A stretch of DNA of 64,000 nt from Flavobacteriales bacterium (GTDB lineage: Bacteria; Bacteroidota; Bacteroidia; Flavobacteriales; Schleiferiaceae). The translations under genes and the position numbers were made by a program. The stretch spans positions 3,372,897 through 3,436,896 of the forward strand of contig CP051243.1 of NCBI GenBank assembly GCA_017795025.1, given 5' to 3'. The notes below the pieces were generated by a model. It saw nothing but the letters and a program-made list of their open reading frames with translations. It was not told the origin of the DNA and did no database searches. Positions 24,259-32,612 of this stretch are shown piece after piece (within the stretch, counting starts at the first letter, position 1; every line of letters starts with the position of its first letter).

Positions 24259-24828
24259 ATGGACAGGCAGCTTCAGAAAATTATAAAGAAGTGCCGGAAG
24301 AACGATCGCCAAGCACAATTTGATCTTTATCATTCTTGCTTCGATTACCTTCTGGCTATTTGCTTTCGCTACCAGCGTCAGCGTGAAGATGCCGTGTCGC
24401 TACTAAACGAGGCCTTTTTAAAAATCCTGCTCAACCTGGACTCTTATGATTCTAAAAAGGATTTTAAGCCATGGGCAGCTACCATTACGGTGCGTACGGC
24501 CATAGACCAATATCGCAGCGAGCAAAGCTATAAGGAGAATACCGACTTTAAAGAAAGTGATGCCGACCTAGAGGAGGTGCAGCTAGGGCCCGCTCAACAA
24601 AAGTTGATGGAGGGTTTAAGTGCCGATGATGTTCAAGACCTCATTTTTGGTTTACCTGAACGCGATCGAATGGTATTCGTTTTACATGAGTGGGAGGGCT
24701 ACCAACATTATGAAATAGCCCAAAAGTTGAATTGCTCCGAGCGCAGTTCAAAGCGCTACTTAAGAGCAGCAAAAGATAAATTAAGGAAAGAGCTGAGCCA
24801 TATGCAAGCCTTAAAAAAAGTGATCTAA
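24259..24828 (+). CDS. RNA polymerase sigma factor, ECF subfamily
   Basis: A 189-residue sigma-70 family protein. Region 2 is visible as FDLYHSCFDYLLAICFRYQRQREDAVSLLNEAFLKILLNLDSY (residues 22-64) and region 4 as LPERDRMVFVLHEWEGYQHYEIAQKLNCSERSSKRYL (residues 132-170). The acidic linker between them is longer than usual. It overlaps the next gene by one base (TAATG), so the downstream membrane protein is translationally coupled and could be its partner or inhibitor. Confidence 0.9.
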   Translation: MDRQLQKIIKKCRKNDRQAQFDLYHSCFDYLLAICFRYQRQREDAVSLLNEAFLKILLNLDSYDSKKDFKPWAATITVRTAIDQYRSEQSYKENTDFKESDADLEEVQLGPAQQKLMEGLSADDVQDLIFGLPERDRMVFVLHEWEGYQHYEIAQKLNCSERSSKRYLRAAKDKLRKELSHMQALKKVI

Positions 24829-26336
24829 TGGCCGAGAATTGGAATAAATTAAAAGATAAAATTGGTGCTGATGCCCAAGGTCCGACCCCTGCGGACTGGG
24901 AGGCTATGCAAGCCAAAATTGATGCACAGCCCTCGCTTAGGCCAGCGGTAGCATCAAAACTTTGGGTTAACTGGTTAGTGGCAGGATCTCTAGGAATTTT
25001 GCTGGGTATTGCAGTGGTTTATTTTTGGCCCAATGCTTCAGGGGAGCAGGGCTTAGAAGTAAATGATGCCCAAGCAATGCCTGCGCTTAGTAAAGGGGAT
25101 GAGGAAGCTAGCGAAGTAGCAGCAAAGCGGAAAAGGGAGAATGTCGCCTTCGAAGAGAATAGCACATCTTCTACCGAGCATTCGGTAAATCAAAATGAAA
25201 TTCAAGCTACTGAGATTAGGGAGCTTAATCTTAACCAATCCGTGACCACTGTAAATGTGGTCGATCAAGAGGAAGATATTGCCGCGAACCGAGAACAAAA
25301 TCAAGAAATCACTCGAGCGGAACCGGAGGTAAATGGTTTTAAAGCCTTCCCGAATCAGGACTTTAGTAGTGGAGCTACACCAGAAATTACGGAGGAAGGG
25401 TCTGACTTTGCCGCTGCTAATGCAAGCCAAGAGCTAGCGAGTCCCTCAGCCAGTAATATGGAGGCGGAAACGGAAGCGGATGATAATCCATCAGGCGAAA
25501 GCCTAATGGCCAATGCAGATCTGCCTAGCATTGATTCGAGCGCAGGTCAAACAAAAGCCTTTAGGGCCGAGCAACAAGATTCCTCAGAGGCTGCTGTGAT
25601 CGAAAACGCTGAGGGGGCTGCCAATGCGGCATTCATCCCTCCAAGCACAGGTTTTAAACTGGAACGAGCAAATTTACTTCTGGGACTTAATCACGACTTA
25701 CAATCGCCGGCAACATCCGCGTATGGATTTGGACTTGAGTTGCAATGGCAAAAGAAGGCGCAATTTTTTATTGCGGGAATTGGGTATTACCGAATTGAGC
25801 AGGGACTTCGGTTCGAAAGCTTAGCTCAAACGACCCGACTGGATAGTACTTGGAAAGAGGAAATTGGTACCAAGGAAATCAAGGAGGTTAGCCGGATTTG
25901 GGTAATTGACTCCTTCCAAGCTGGGCATTATGTATATGATACTACCCTGCGCATTGTGGCCGACACCAACATTATTTTAAATGTAGATACAAACCAATAC
26001 CAGACAAAAATCGTAAACCAAACAGTAAGGCCTTACTATTATGCCGAATTGCCACTCCTATATGGTTATCAATTCGGTCGCGGCCCTTGGCAATTCCAAG
26101 TGGCTGGTGGTTTAGCTTTACAACAGGCCATTGCCTACAGTAATGATGAAGATGGCAGTCGGTCGCTGTTTGGTATGTCAGCATTAATGCAACCTGCATT
26201 AGCATGGCGCTTCAGTGATCGTTGGTCGGCTTTGGCCCGCGTGCAATTGCGCTATCCGCTAAAACAGGATGTCGCCCTGTACGAAGAACCCGCTTTTAGG
26301 TATTCTTTCCAGTTGGGCGTATCCTTCCGCTGGTAA
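24828..26336 (+). CDS. Inner-membrane-anchored protein with outer-membrane-like beta-barrel domain
   Basis: A 502-residue protein. Residues 1-43 are soluble and cytoplasmic-like, with a PTPADWEAMQAKID segment of the kind seen in Bacteroidota sigma-partner proteins. A transmembrane helix spans about 44-66 (LWVNWLVAGSLGILLGIAVVYF). Residues 70-280 are low-complexity, acidic, Ala/Glu/Ser-rich. The last 220 residues alternate in the manner of an outer-membrane beta-barrel (ANLLLGLNHDL, FGLELQWQKKAQFFIAGIGYY, final strand FRYSFQLGVSFRW). There is no cleavable signal peptide. Coupled to the ECF sigma gene, it may be an anti-sigma factor with a sensing domain; that role is inferred. Confidence 0.7.
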   Translation: MAENWNKLKDKIGADAQGPTPADWEAMQAKIDAQPSLRPAVASKLWVNWLVAGSLGILLGIAVVYFWPNASGEQGLEVNDAQAMPALSKGDEEASEVAAKRKRENVAFEENSTSSTEHSVNQNEIQATEIRELNLNQSVTTVNVVDQEEDIAANREQNQEITRAEPEVNGFKAFPNQDFSSGATPEITEEGSDFAAANASQELASPSASNMEAETEADDNPSGESLMANADLPSIDSSAGQTKAFRAEQQDSSEAAVIENAEGAANAAFIPPSTGFKLERANLLLGLNHDLQSPATSAYGFGLELQWQKKAQFFIAGIGYYRIEQGLRFESLAQTTRLDSTWKEEIGTKEIKEVSRIWVIDSFQAGHYVYDTTLRIVADTNIILNVDTNQYQTKIVNQTVRPYYYAELPLLYGYQFGRGPWQFQVAGGLALQQAIAYSNDEDGSRSLFGMSALMQPALAWRFSDRWSALARVQLRYPLKQDVALYEEPAFRYSFQLGVSFRW

Positions 26337-26370
26337 GGATTTGTAGATTACAAAGGATACTCTGCAAAGG

Positions 26371-26404
26371 AGGTGCTTCTTGAAAAAGAAGCACCTTTTT
26401 TTTT
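26371..26404 (+). terminator. Strong Rho-independent terminator
   Basis: AGGTGCTTCTT-GAAA-AAGAAGCACCT is a perfect 11-bp stem with a GAAA loop followed by T residues to 26404. It insulates the fadE promoter. Confidence 0.95.
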
Positions 26405-26420
26405 GAATTCACCCTGATTT

Positions 26421-26454
26421 AATTATGCACGCATAGTAAATTTTAGTATTTTTG
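26421..26454 (+). promoter_or_regulatory. fad-type operator and promoter of fadE
   Basis: Bases 26421-26442 are the exact reverse complement of 17931-17952 (core here TTATGCACGCATAGTAAA). A perfect -7 box TATTTTTG (26447-26454) follows 4 bp later. As at the marR promoter, the site takes the place of the -33 box. The predicted start is near 26460, giving a leader of about 18 nt to the ATG at 26478. Confidence 0.75.
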
Positions 26455-26477
26455 GGCAAATCCAAAAAATCCCTGTG

Positions 26478-28280
26478 ATGGCAGAAGTCGATAAAAAGTC
26501 CTTTATAAAAGGTGGTGAGTTTTTAATTCGTGAAGTAGTAAGTGATGAGGTGTTTATTCCCGAGGAATTTGGGGAGGAACAAAAAATGATGGCTCAAGCC
26601 ACCAGCGATTTCATTGATAAGGAGGTAGCACCCCAAAGGGAGCGATTTGAGGCTAAAGACTATGCTTTTACCGAAGAGGTGATGAAAAAAGCTGGAGAGC
26701 TGGGTTTATTAGGAATTAGTGTGCCTGAGCAATACGGCGGATTGGGAATGGATTTCAATACTTCAATGTTGGTATGTGACCGTATTTCGGGGATCTCCGG
26801 TTCTTTATCAACTGCCTATGGTGCCCATACCGGAATTGGCACCCTTCCCATTCTATTATATGGAACCGAGGAACAAAAGCAAAAATACTTACCTGGCTTG
26901 GCTTCAGGCGAACTGATGGGGGCTTACTGTCTTACAGAGCCCGGTGCCGGTTCCGATGCCAATAGCGGGAAAACGAAGGCGGAGCTTAGCGCAGATGGAA
27001 AAACGTATAAGATTAACGGTCAGAAAATTTGGATTTCTAATGCTGGCTTTGCCGATGTGTTCACGGTTTTTGCTCGGATTGAAGACGATAAATACCTCAC
27101 CGCTTTTATAGTAGATAAGGGTAATCCCGGAATGAGCTTTGGTGAGGAAGAGAATAAACTGGGAATTCGTGCGAGTTCCACCCGACAGGTGTTTTTCAAT
27201 GACTGCGAGGTTCCATTAGAAGCAATGTTGGGCGAAAGAAATGGCGGTTTTAAAATTGCCATGAACGCCTTAAACTATGGTCGAATCAAATTATCAGTAG
27301 CCTGTTTAGATGCCGCGCGCAGGGTTACCACTCATGCTGTTTCTTATGCCAATGAGCGGAAGCAGTTCGGCACGGCCATTTCTTCCTTTGGGGCCATTCA
27401 ACAGAAATTAGCGGATATGGCCACTAAAACATGGGTGGCAGAGTCGGCTACTTACCGGGCTGGTCAGGATGTTGAGAATAACATTAGTCGCCTCATGGAA
27501 TCGGGAATGGATCAAGGTGAAGCGAAATTAAAAGGGGTGGAAGAATATGCCATCGAATGTGCTATTCTTAAAGTCCTAGGCTCGGAAGCTGGAAGTTTTG
27601 TGGCCGACGAAGGTTTACAGATATACGGTGGAATGGGCTACAGCGCCGATGCCCCGCTAGAGGCCGCTTACCGCGATATGCGAATTGCCCGTATCTATGA
27701 GGGTACCAATGAGATTAATCGCCTACACTCGGTAGCGATGTTGCTCAAGAAAGCCCTTAAAGGGGAGCTAGACTTAATGAGTCCCGCTATGGCCGTAGCC
27801 AACGAATTGATGGAGATTCCATCTTTTGATACGCCAGATTACGACAGCCTTTTTGCAGAAGAAAAGGAGTATGTCGCCAAAATGAAGAAAGCCATCTTAA
27901 TGGTGGCCGGTAAGGCGGTTGAAACTTTTGGGATGGACCTCGAGCAGGAGCAGGAAATCATTATGAATGCTGCTGATATGATTATTGAAGTTTATGCCGC
28001 AGAGTCGGCTATTTTGAGAGCCGAAAAGCTGGCCTCCCAAAATGGAGAAGCCGCTCATGAGGTAGAAATAGCGATGGCTAAATTGTACTTGCATTGGGCT
28101 CAAGAAGCGGTGGCCAATAAAGGACGAGAGGCCATTTATAGCTTTATCGAAGGGGATGAGCAAAGAATGATGCTTATCGGCTTAAAGCGATTTACTAAGC
28201 CCAGTAATCCGGTAAATGTGAAGGCTTTACGCCGAGTAATTGCCGCACGGGTAATTGATCAAAATAAATATCCTTTCTAG
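26478..28280 (+). CDS. fadE: Acyl-CoA dehydrogenase, long-chain type
   Basis: An FAD-dependent enzyme that makes trans-2-enoyl-CoA, the first step of beta-oxidation. The 600 residues are the long form, with an extra C-terminal helical domain as in Bacillus FadE and VLCAD/ACAD9. Motifs are GAYCLTEPGAGSDANSGKTKA, WISNAGFADVFTVFARI, YANERKQFG, LQIYGGMGYSADAPLEAAYRD and IYEGTNEINRLH, the last with the catalytic-base Glu near residue 413. A GTG at 26475 is in frame; ATG at 26478 is preferred. It is a monocistronic unit with its own operator and terminator. Confidence 0.94.
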   Translation: MAEVDKKSFIKGGEFLIREVVSDEVFIPEEFGEEQKMMAQATSDFIDKEVAPQRERFEAKDYAFTEEVMKKAGELGLLGISVPEQYGGLGMDFNTSMLVCDRISGISGSLSTAYGAHTGIGTLPILLYGTEEQKQKYLPGLASGELMGAYCLTEPGAGSDANSGKTKAELSADGKTYKINGQKIWISNAGFADVFTVFARIEDDKYLTAFIVDKGNPGMSFGEEENKLGIRASSTRQVFFNDCEVPLEAMLGERNGGFKIAMNALNYGRIKLSVACLDAARRVTTHAVSYANERKQFGTAISSFGAIQQKLADMATKTWVAESATYRAGQDVENNISRLMESGMDQGEAKLKGVEEYAIECAILKVLGSEAGSFVADEGLQIYGGMGYSADAPLEAAYRDMRIARIYEGTNEINRLHSVAMLLKKALKGELDLMSPAMAVANELMEIPSFDTPDYDSLFAEEKEYVAKMKKAILMVAGKAVETFGMDLEQEQEIIMNAADMIIEVYAAESAILRAEKLASQNGEAAHEVEIAMAKLYLHWAQEAVANKGREAIYSFIEGDEQRMMLIGLKRFTKPSNPVNVKALRRVIAARVIDQNKYPF

Positions 28281-28319
28281 CTTACTAGATACTTTTTCAT
28301 AAACAAAGGATGTGCTAAG

Positions 28320-28347
28320 GCCTCTGCTTCGCGGAGGCTTTTTTTTT
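28320..28347 (+). terminator. Rho-independent terminator of fadE
   Basis: GCCTCTG-CTTCG-CGGAGGC followed by nine T. Confidence 0.93.
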
Positions 28348-28384
28348 GCCTTAAAATGTCAGTTCTACACTTTATTGCTAAATT

Positions 28385-28411
28385 GATATATCTTTGCTAA
28401 ATAAGTATATC
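28385..28411 (+). promoter_or_regulatory. Promoter and possible autoregulatory site of the zinc-ribbon regulator
   Basis: A perfect -7 box TATCTTTG (28389-28396) lies between the arms of an inverted repeat GATATA-N15-TATATC (28385-28390 and 28406-28411). The arms straddle the expected transcript start. No TTTG -33 box is seen. Autoregulation is an inference from the position. Confidence 0.45.
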
Positions 28412-28419
28412 TATTTCTT

Positions 28420-28836
28420 ATGGTAGGAGTTTGTCCAAATTGTGGCGCTGAAGAAGCTACTAAATCTGGTGTAGTTAAGGGGCGGCAACGTTATAAATGT
28501 AAAAACTGCGCGTATCATTATACGGTCTCGAGGTTAGGTAAGCGCATTGATGATTACTACGTTACTAAAGCCTTACAACTTTATCTCGAAGGGCTTAGCT
28601 ATAGGGAGATAGAGCGAATTTTGGGAGTGTCTCATGTTAGTGTGATTAACTGGGTTCGTCAGCACAAGGTGAAGCGTCCTTTTAAGTCGAACTACCATCC
28701 AACCTATCGAATTTTAACCCATGAGGAGCTCTTGAAGTTTTATCAAGATGCCAGCAACCTTAAAGGAGCCGGTATGGTGGTCACTGAACTCGGGGATAAG
28801 TATATGCTGATTCGCTGGGAACGCTTTAAAGAATAG
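28420..28836 (+). CDS. Transposase-derived zinc-ribbon/HTH protein, putative regulator
   Basis: A 138-residue protein with an IS1 InsA/IS1595-type zinc ribbon at the N-terminus (Cys5, Cys8, Cys27, Cys30) and a helix-turn-helix around residues 55-76 (EGLSYREIERILGVSHVSVINWVRQH). No DDE catalytic domain, no InsB partner and no terminal inverted repeats are visible. The C-terminal 40 residues (LKGAGMVVTELGDKYMLIRWERF) do not look like transposase. It directly precedes the acetate-transport genes on the same strand. The likely job is DNA-binding control of that module, from context rather than direct evidence. Confidence 0.75.
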   Translation: MVGVCPNCGAEEATKSGVVKGRQRYKCKNCAYHYTVSRLGKRIDDYYVTKALQLYLEGLSYREIERILGVSHVSVINWVRQHKVKRPFKSNYHPTYRILTHEELLKFYQDASNLKGAGMVVTELGDKYMLIRWERFKE

Positions 28837-28967
28837 AAGCTTAGCTTCATTAAAACCTCGAATTACCGAAAAACTATACTATTTTTCATTCTCAAAGAGA
28901 TTTGTCGAACCTTGCCTCAGCCAAAAGCAAGAGCTCTAGGCACCTGTTAACCAAACTCTTTGATCCA

Positions 28968-30287
28968 ATGAAAAAATCATTAGTACTTCTCCTGATCTTA
29001 TTTTTCGCGAGCTCCTTTACCTATGGGCAAGGTTTTGCCGATTACAATGGAGGGCTTAAAGTAAGTCTCGACGATGAAGGCTCTAAGTATTTCCGCCTGA
29101 TTACCTGGCATCAGGTATGGCTTCGTTACAATCAGAATAATGAGGGGAGCACCCGAGCTGGGGTAGCACAAGACGCGACTACCGATGTGGGTTTGCGACG
29201 TTCTCGATTTTTGATGTATAGTCAGCTCAATAAACGTTTTCTCATTGTAACCCACTTTGGAATTAACAACCAGAATGCCGTAAGTGGTGGCTACCTTGGG
29301 GTAGATGGTAAAAAGCCCCAGCTCTATATGCACGATGCTTGGGTAGATTATACGGTGATTCCGAAATATCTTAACATCGGGGGTGGACTGCACTATTGGA
29401 ATGGCTTAAGCCGGATGACCAATGCCTCCACCCTTAATTTAATGTCTTTTGATGCTCCGATTTTAAACTGGGCTACTATCGAAGCAACCGATCAGTTTGC
29501 GCGGAAGCTGGGCTTGTTCGCCAAAGGCCGACTCGGAAAACTCGCCTATCAAGTAGCCATTAATGATCCTTTTGAAACCAATACCGGTGGGACCATTGCA
29601 AATAATCGGGCCAATTACAGTCCGAATAATACCTCCAAGGTATATGAAGGCTATTTCCAATACGAGTTTTGGGATGCCGAAGGAAACCTGCTTCCTTACC
29701 GTGTGGGCACCTACTTAGGAACGAAGCGAGTATTTAATATCGGAGCAGGCTTCATTAGTAATGCAGATGCCATGTGGTATACCGAGGATAATGGGGATAC
29801 CACTACTGTGGGCATGAACCTGTTTTCGGTAGATGCCTTTTTAGATCTACCCCTTAAAAACGGGGGAGCCCTTACGGCTTATGCGGCGGCCTATTTCAAT
29901 GATTTCGGACCAAACAATGTGCGCAGTATTGGGATTCTTAATCCTGCCGATGGCTCCACTCAGGCATTTGGCCTCCGGGGAAATTCCTTCCCAACCTTAG
30001 GAACCGGAACCAGTATTTACACCCAAGTAGGCTACATGTTGCCCAAAAAGCGCGACGACTTGATTTGGCAACCCTATGTCGCTTTGATTTACAACGACTT
30101 TGAAGGCGTTCAAGATGCCAATGGCAATAAAGTAGCGGTGAGTGTTTTTGACCTCGGCCTCAATATGTACCTCGCCGGTCATCATTCTAAATTGACGCTT
30201 AACTACCGCAGCCGTCCCGATTTTACTAATGCAAGCGATGTAAGCCGCAAGAGCGAAATCACCCTACAGGCTATGGTTTACCTATAA
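28968..30287 (+). CDS. Outer-membrane porin of the acetate module
   Basis: A 439-residue protein with the signal peptide MKKSLVLLLILFFASSFTYG. The body alternates short strands typical of a 16-18-strand porin (FRLITWHQVWLRYNQNN, RSRFLMYSQLNKRFLIVTHFGINNQNA) and ends with an aromatic-poor but beta-like strand, EITLQAMVYL. Some features recall the OprO/OprP or phosphate-selective porin group. A longer frame starts at 28902, but the signal peptide defines ATG at 28968. It is the first gene of the porin-DUF4212-symporter set and probably admits small carboxylates; the substrate is inferred from context. Confidence 0.78.
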   Translation: MKKSLVLLLILFFASSFTYGQGFADYNGGLKVSLDDEGSKYFRLITWHQVWLRYNQNNEGSTRAGVAQDATTDVGLRRSRFLMYSQLNKRFLIVTHFGINNQNAVSGGYLGVDGKKPQLYMHDAWVDYTVIPKYLNIGGGLHYWNGLSRMTNASTLNLMSFDAPILNWATIEATDQFARKLGLFAKGRLGKLAYQVAINDPFETNTGGTIANNRANYSPNNTSKVYEGYFQYEFWDAEGNLLPYRVGTYLGTKRVFNIGAGFISNADAMWYTEDNGDTTTVGMNLFSVDAFLDLPLKNGGALTAYAAAYFNDFGPNNVRSIGILNPADGSTQAFGLRGNSFPTLGTGTSIYTQVGYMLPKKRDDLIWQPYVALIYNDFEGVQDANGNKVAVSVFDLGLNMYLAGHHSKLTLNYRSRPDFTNASDVSRKSEITLQAMVYL

Positions 30288-30337
30288 TCCTTAGGCTCCT
30301 GTCTAAACAGTTTTCAACCAATTTAATACGCAACAAA

Positions 30338-30598
30338 ATGAAAGATCACACTGAAGCGCATAAATACTGGCGCGCCAATTTAAAGCTACTCACCATACTC
30401 TTAAGTATATGGTTCATTGTCTCTTACGGGGCAGGAATCCTCTTCGTGGATGCCCTAAACGAATTCAACCTCGGCGGCTTTCCCTTAGGTTTTTGGTTCG
30501 CACAGCAAGGATCAATTATCACTTTCGTGATTTTGATTTTCGTGTATGTCTACAAAATGAATAAGCTCGACGCCAAATTTGGCTATACCGAGGAATAA
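30338..30598 (+). CDS. DUF4212 small subunit of a Na+/solute symporter
   Basis: An 86-residue membrane protein with two spans (about residues 17-37 and 51-71) and the family phrases YWRANLKLL, GFPLGFWFAQQGSI and YVYKMNKLD. DUF4212 proteins are encoded just before VC_2705-type Na+/solute symporters and are taken to be their small subunit. The large subunit follows after 19 bp. Confidence 0.92.
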   Translation: MKDHTEAHKYWRANLKLLTILLSIWFIVSYGAGILFVDALNEFNLGGFPLGFWFAQQGSIITFVILIFVYVYKMNKLDAKFGYTEE

Positions 30599-30617
30599 TA
30601 TTTAAAGCAGCAGAACA

Positions 30618-32324
30618 ATGGATATTCAAATCATGACCTACATCATCGTAGGTATCACTTTTGCCCTTTATATCGGTATCGCCATTTGGAGCCGTGCCGG
30701 ATCTACTAAAGAATTTTATGTGGCCGGTGGTGGTGTTTCACCGCTTGCCAATGGTTTAGCCACGGCGGCCGACTGGATGAGTGCCGCTTCCTTTATCTCC
30801 ATGGCAGGCTTAATTTCAACCCAGGGATACGATGGCTCGGTCTACCTTATGGGTTGGACCGGAGGTTACGTTTTACTGGCCCTCCTATTAGCGCCTTATT
30901 TGCGGAAGTTCGGCAAGTTTACCGTGCCCGATTTTATTGGTGATCGCTATTACAGTAATACCGCACGGATGGTTGCGATTATCTCGGCCTTATTTGTGTC
31001 CTTCACCTATGTGGCAGGTCAAATGCGTGGAGTAGGGGTGGTGTTTTCACGCTTCCTTGAAGTAGACGTTACTACGGGTGTTATCATCGGCATGGTAATC
31101 GTGTTGATTTATGCCGTATTAGGCGGAATGAAGGGAATCACCTACACCCAAGTGGCTCAATACTGTGTATTGATATTCGCTTTTATGGTTCCGGCCATTT
31201 TTATTTCGATGATGCTTACGGGCAATGTTATTCCTCAATTCGGAATGGGCGGTAAACTGCAAGACGGCACCTATCTCCTGGATAAGCTTAATCAGCTCAA
31301 TACCGACCTGGGTTTTGCCGCTTATACGGATGGTTCTAAAACCAAAATTGACGTGTTTTTTATTACCGCCGCTCTAATGCTCGGTACAGCAGGTTTACCT
31401 CACGTTATTGTACGTTTCTTTACCGTACCTAAGGTGCGCGATGCACGAAAGTCGGCCGGTTATGCCCTTTTGTTTATCGCCATCTTATATACCACTGCTC
31501 CAGCCATCGCGGTTTTTGCAAGAACTAACCTTATTCAAACGGTACATGACAAGCCCTATAGCGAGATGCCTGAATGGGTAGGGAACTGGGAGCAAACCGG
31601 TTTATTAGCCTGGGAGGATAAAAACGGAGATGGAAAAGTGCAGATGCATAAGTCGGCCGAGACGAATGAGTTTATGGTAGATAAGGATATCATTGTATTG
31701 GCCAACCCCGAAATTGCCAACCTTCCAGTATGGGTAATTGCCCTGGTGGCTGCCGGTGGTTTAGCCGCGGCACTATCAACAGCTGCAGGTTTGCTATTGG
31801 TAATCTCTACTGCCATCTCTCACGATCTATTAAAGAAGCAATTGATGCCTGATATTTCGGAGCGTGGAGAGCTTTTAGCCGCTCGTTTTTCTGCCTTTAT
31901 TGCGGTTTCAGTTGCCGGTTACTTCGGGATTAATCCTCCCGATTACGTAGCAGCGGTAGTAGCCCTAGCTTTTGGATTAGCAGCAGCATCCTTCTTCCCA
32001 GCTATTATCCTCGGTATCTTTATGAAAAAGATGAACAAAGAAGGTGCCGTTGCAGGTATGATTGCCGGCTTGGCTAGTATGTGCTTCTACATCTTGAAAT
32101 TTAAATTTGGTGTATTCGACGGAGGCATGGAAGCGGTTCCAGCACTAAAAGCCGACTGGTGGTTTGGTATCAGTCCCGAAGGTTTTGGTACCGTGGCCAT
32201 GCTTATAAACCTTGTGGTTAGTTTGGTGGTAATGCGCTTTACCCCCGAAACCCCCGAAGATGTGCAGGAATTAGTAGAAGACATCCGGATTCCCTCTGGA
32301 GCTGGTGAGGCACACACCCATTAA
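30618..32324 (+). CDS. actP: Na+/acetate-type symporter, SSS family (VC_2705 subfamily)
   Basis: A 568-residue transporter of the SLC5 fold with about 13 membrane spans. The first loop, REAL family phrase STKEFYVAGGGVSPLANGLATAADWMSAASFI, and the later GLPHVIVRFFTVPK are typical of acetate permeases. A hydrophilic loop (about residues 300-355, with DKNGDGKVQMHK) is longer than in E. coli ActP and resembles a single EF-hand calcium loop. The partner DUF4212 subunit precedes it, and acetyl- and propionyl-CoA synthetases lie downstream, which supports short-chain carboxylate uptake. The exact substrate is not proven by sequence. Confidence 0.88.
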   Translation: MDIQIMTYIIVGITFALYIGIAIWSRAGSTKEFYVAGGGVSPLANGLATAADWMSAASFISMAGLISTQGYDGSVYLMGWTGGYVLLALLLAPYLRKFGKFTVPDFIGDRYYSNTARMVAIISALFVSFTYVAGQMRGVGVVFSRFLEVDVTTGVIIGMVIVLIYAVLGGMKGITYTQVAQYCVLIFAFMVPAIFISMMLTGNVIPQFGMGGKLQDGTYLLDKLNQLNTDLGFAAYTDGSKTKIDVFFITAALMLGTAGLPHVIVRFFTVPKVRDARKSAGYALLFIAILYTTAPAIAVFARTNLIQTVHDKPYSEMPEWVGNWEQTGLLAWEDKNGDGKVQMHKSAETNEFMVDKDIIVLANPEIANLPVWVIALVAAGGLAAALSTAAGLLLVISTAISHDLLKKQLMPDISERGELLAARFSAFIAVSVAGYFGINPPDYVAAVVALAFGLAAASFFPAIILGIFMKKMNKEGAVAGMIAGLASMCFYILKFKFGVFDGGMEAVPALKADWWFGISPEGFGTVAMLINLVVSLVVMRFTPETPEDVQELVEDIRIPSGAGEAHTH

Positions 32325-32344
32325 CCAAACCTTAAGTGAAAGGT

Positions 32345-32379
32345 CCGACATGCTGATTTTCAGTATGTCGGGCTTTTTT
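32345..32379 (+). terminator. Rho-independent terminator after the symporter
   Basis: CCGACATGCTGA pairs with TCAGTATGTCGG (one G-T pair), a short loop, then GGC and TTTTTT. It separates the transport unit from the sensor unit. Confidence 0.9.
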
Positions 32380-32432
32380 AGCTCATGATAATTATCAGTC
32401 AAGTACTGCCAAGAAATTTCAATATTTGAAAG

Positions 32433-32612
32433 ATGGAGAAGCTGTTTGCCCGAAATGCACTAATTGTTGTCCTTAGCTTAACGGTTATTTCTCCGCTTTT
32501 TTGGGCTTTCTTCGAAGGCTCCTTGAGCTTTATCATCTACCTCTTTGGGCTGTTTGTATTATGGGTGATCTTTTTAATGCGAACGGCTCGTAAAATCGAC
32601 AAGCAGGAATGA
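32433..32612 (+). CDS. 59-aa membrane protein coupled to the sensor kinase
   Basis: A short frame starting MEKLFARNALIVVLSLTVIS, with two predicted membrane spans (residues 9-28 and 31-49) and a charged C-terminal tail RTARKIDKQE. Its stop overlaps the kinase start in an ATGA junction, so the two are translationally coupled. An AATATTTG sequence (one mismatch to TAnnTTTG) ends 4 nt before its ATG. The layout resembles the DUF4212-symporter pair, where a small two-span protein accompanies a large SLC5 protein. Here the large partner is the SLC5-like sensor, so it may be an accessory subunit. It is not recognised as a known family. Confidence 0.72.
   Translation: MEKLFARNALIVVLSLTVISPLFWAFFEGSLSFIIYLFGLFVLWVIFLMRTARKIDKQE

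Noticed and set aside
17184-28347. Genomic island or prophage around the fad genes
   Set aside because: No integrase, phage or conjugation genes are present; apart from the four-helix-bundle cassette the genes look like ordinary chromosomal functions.
28420-28836. Active insertion sequence
   Set aside because: No catalytic domain, no partner frame, no terminal inverted repeats and no target duplication could be seen.
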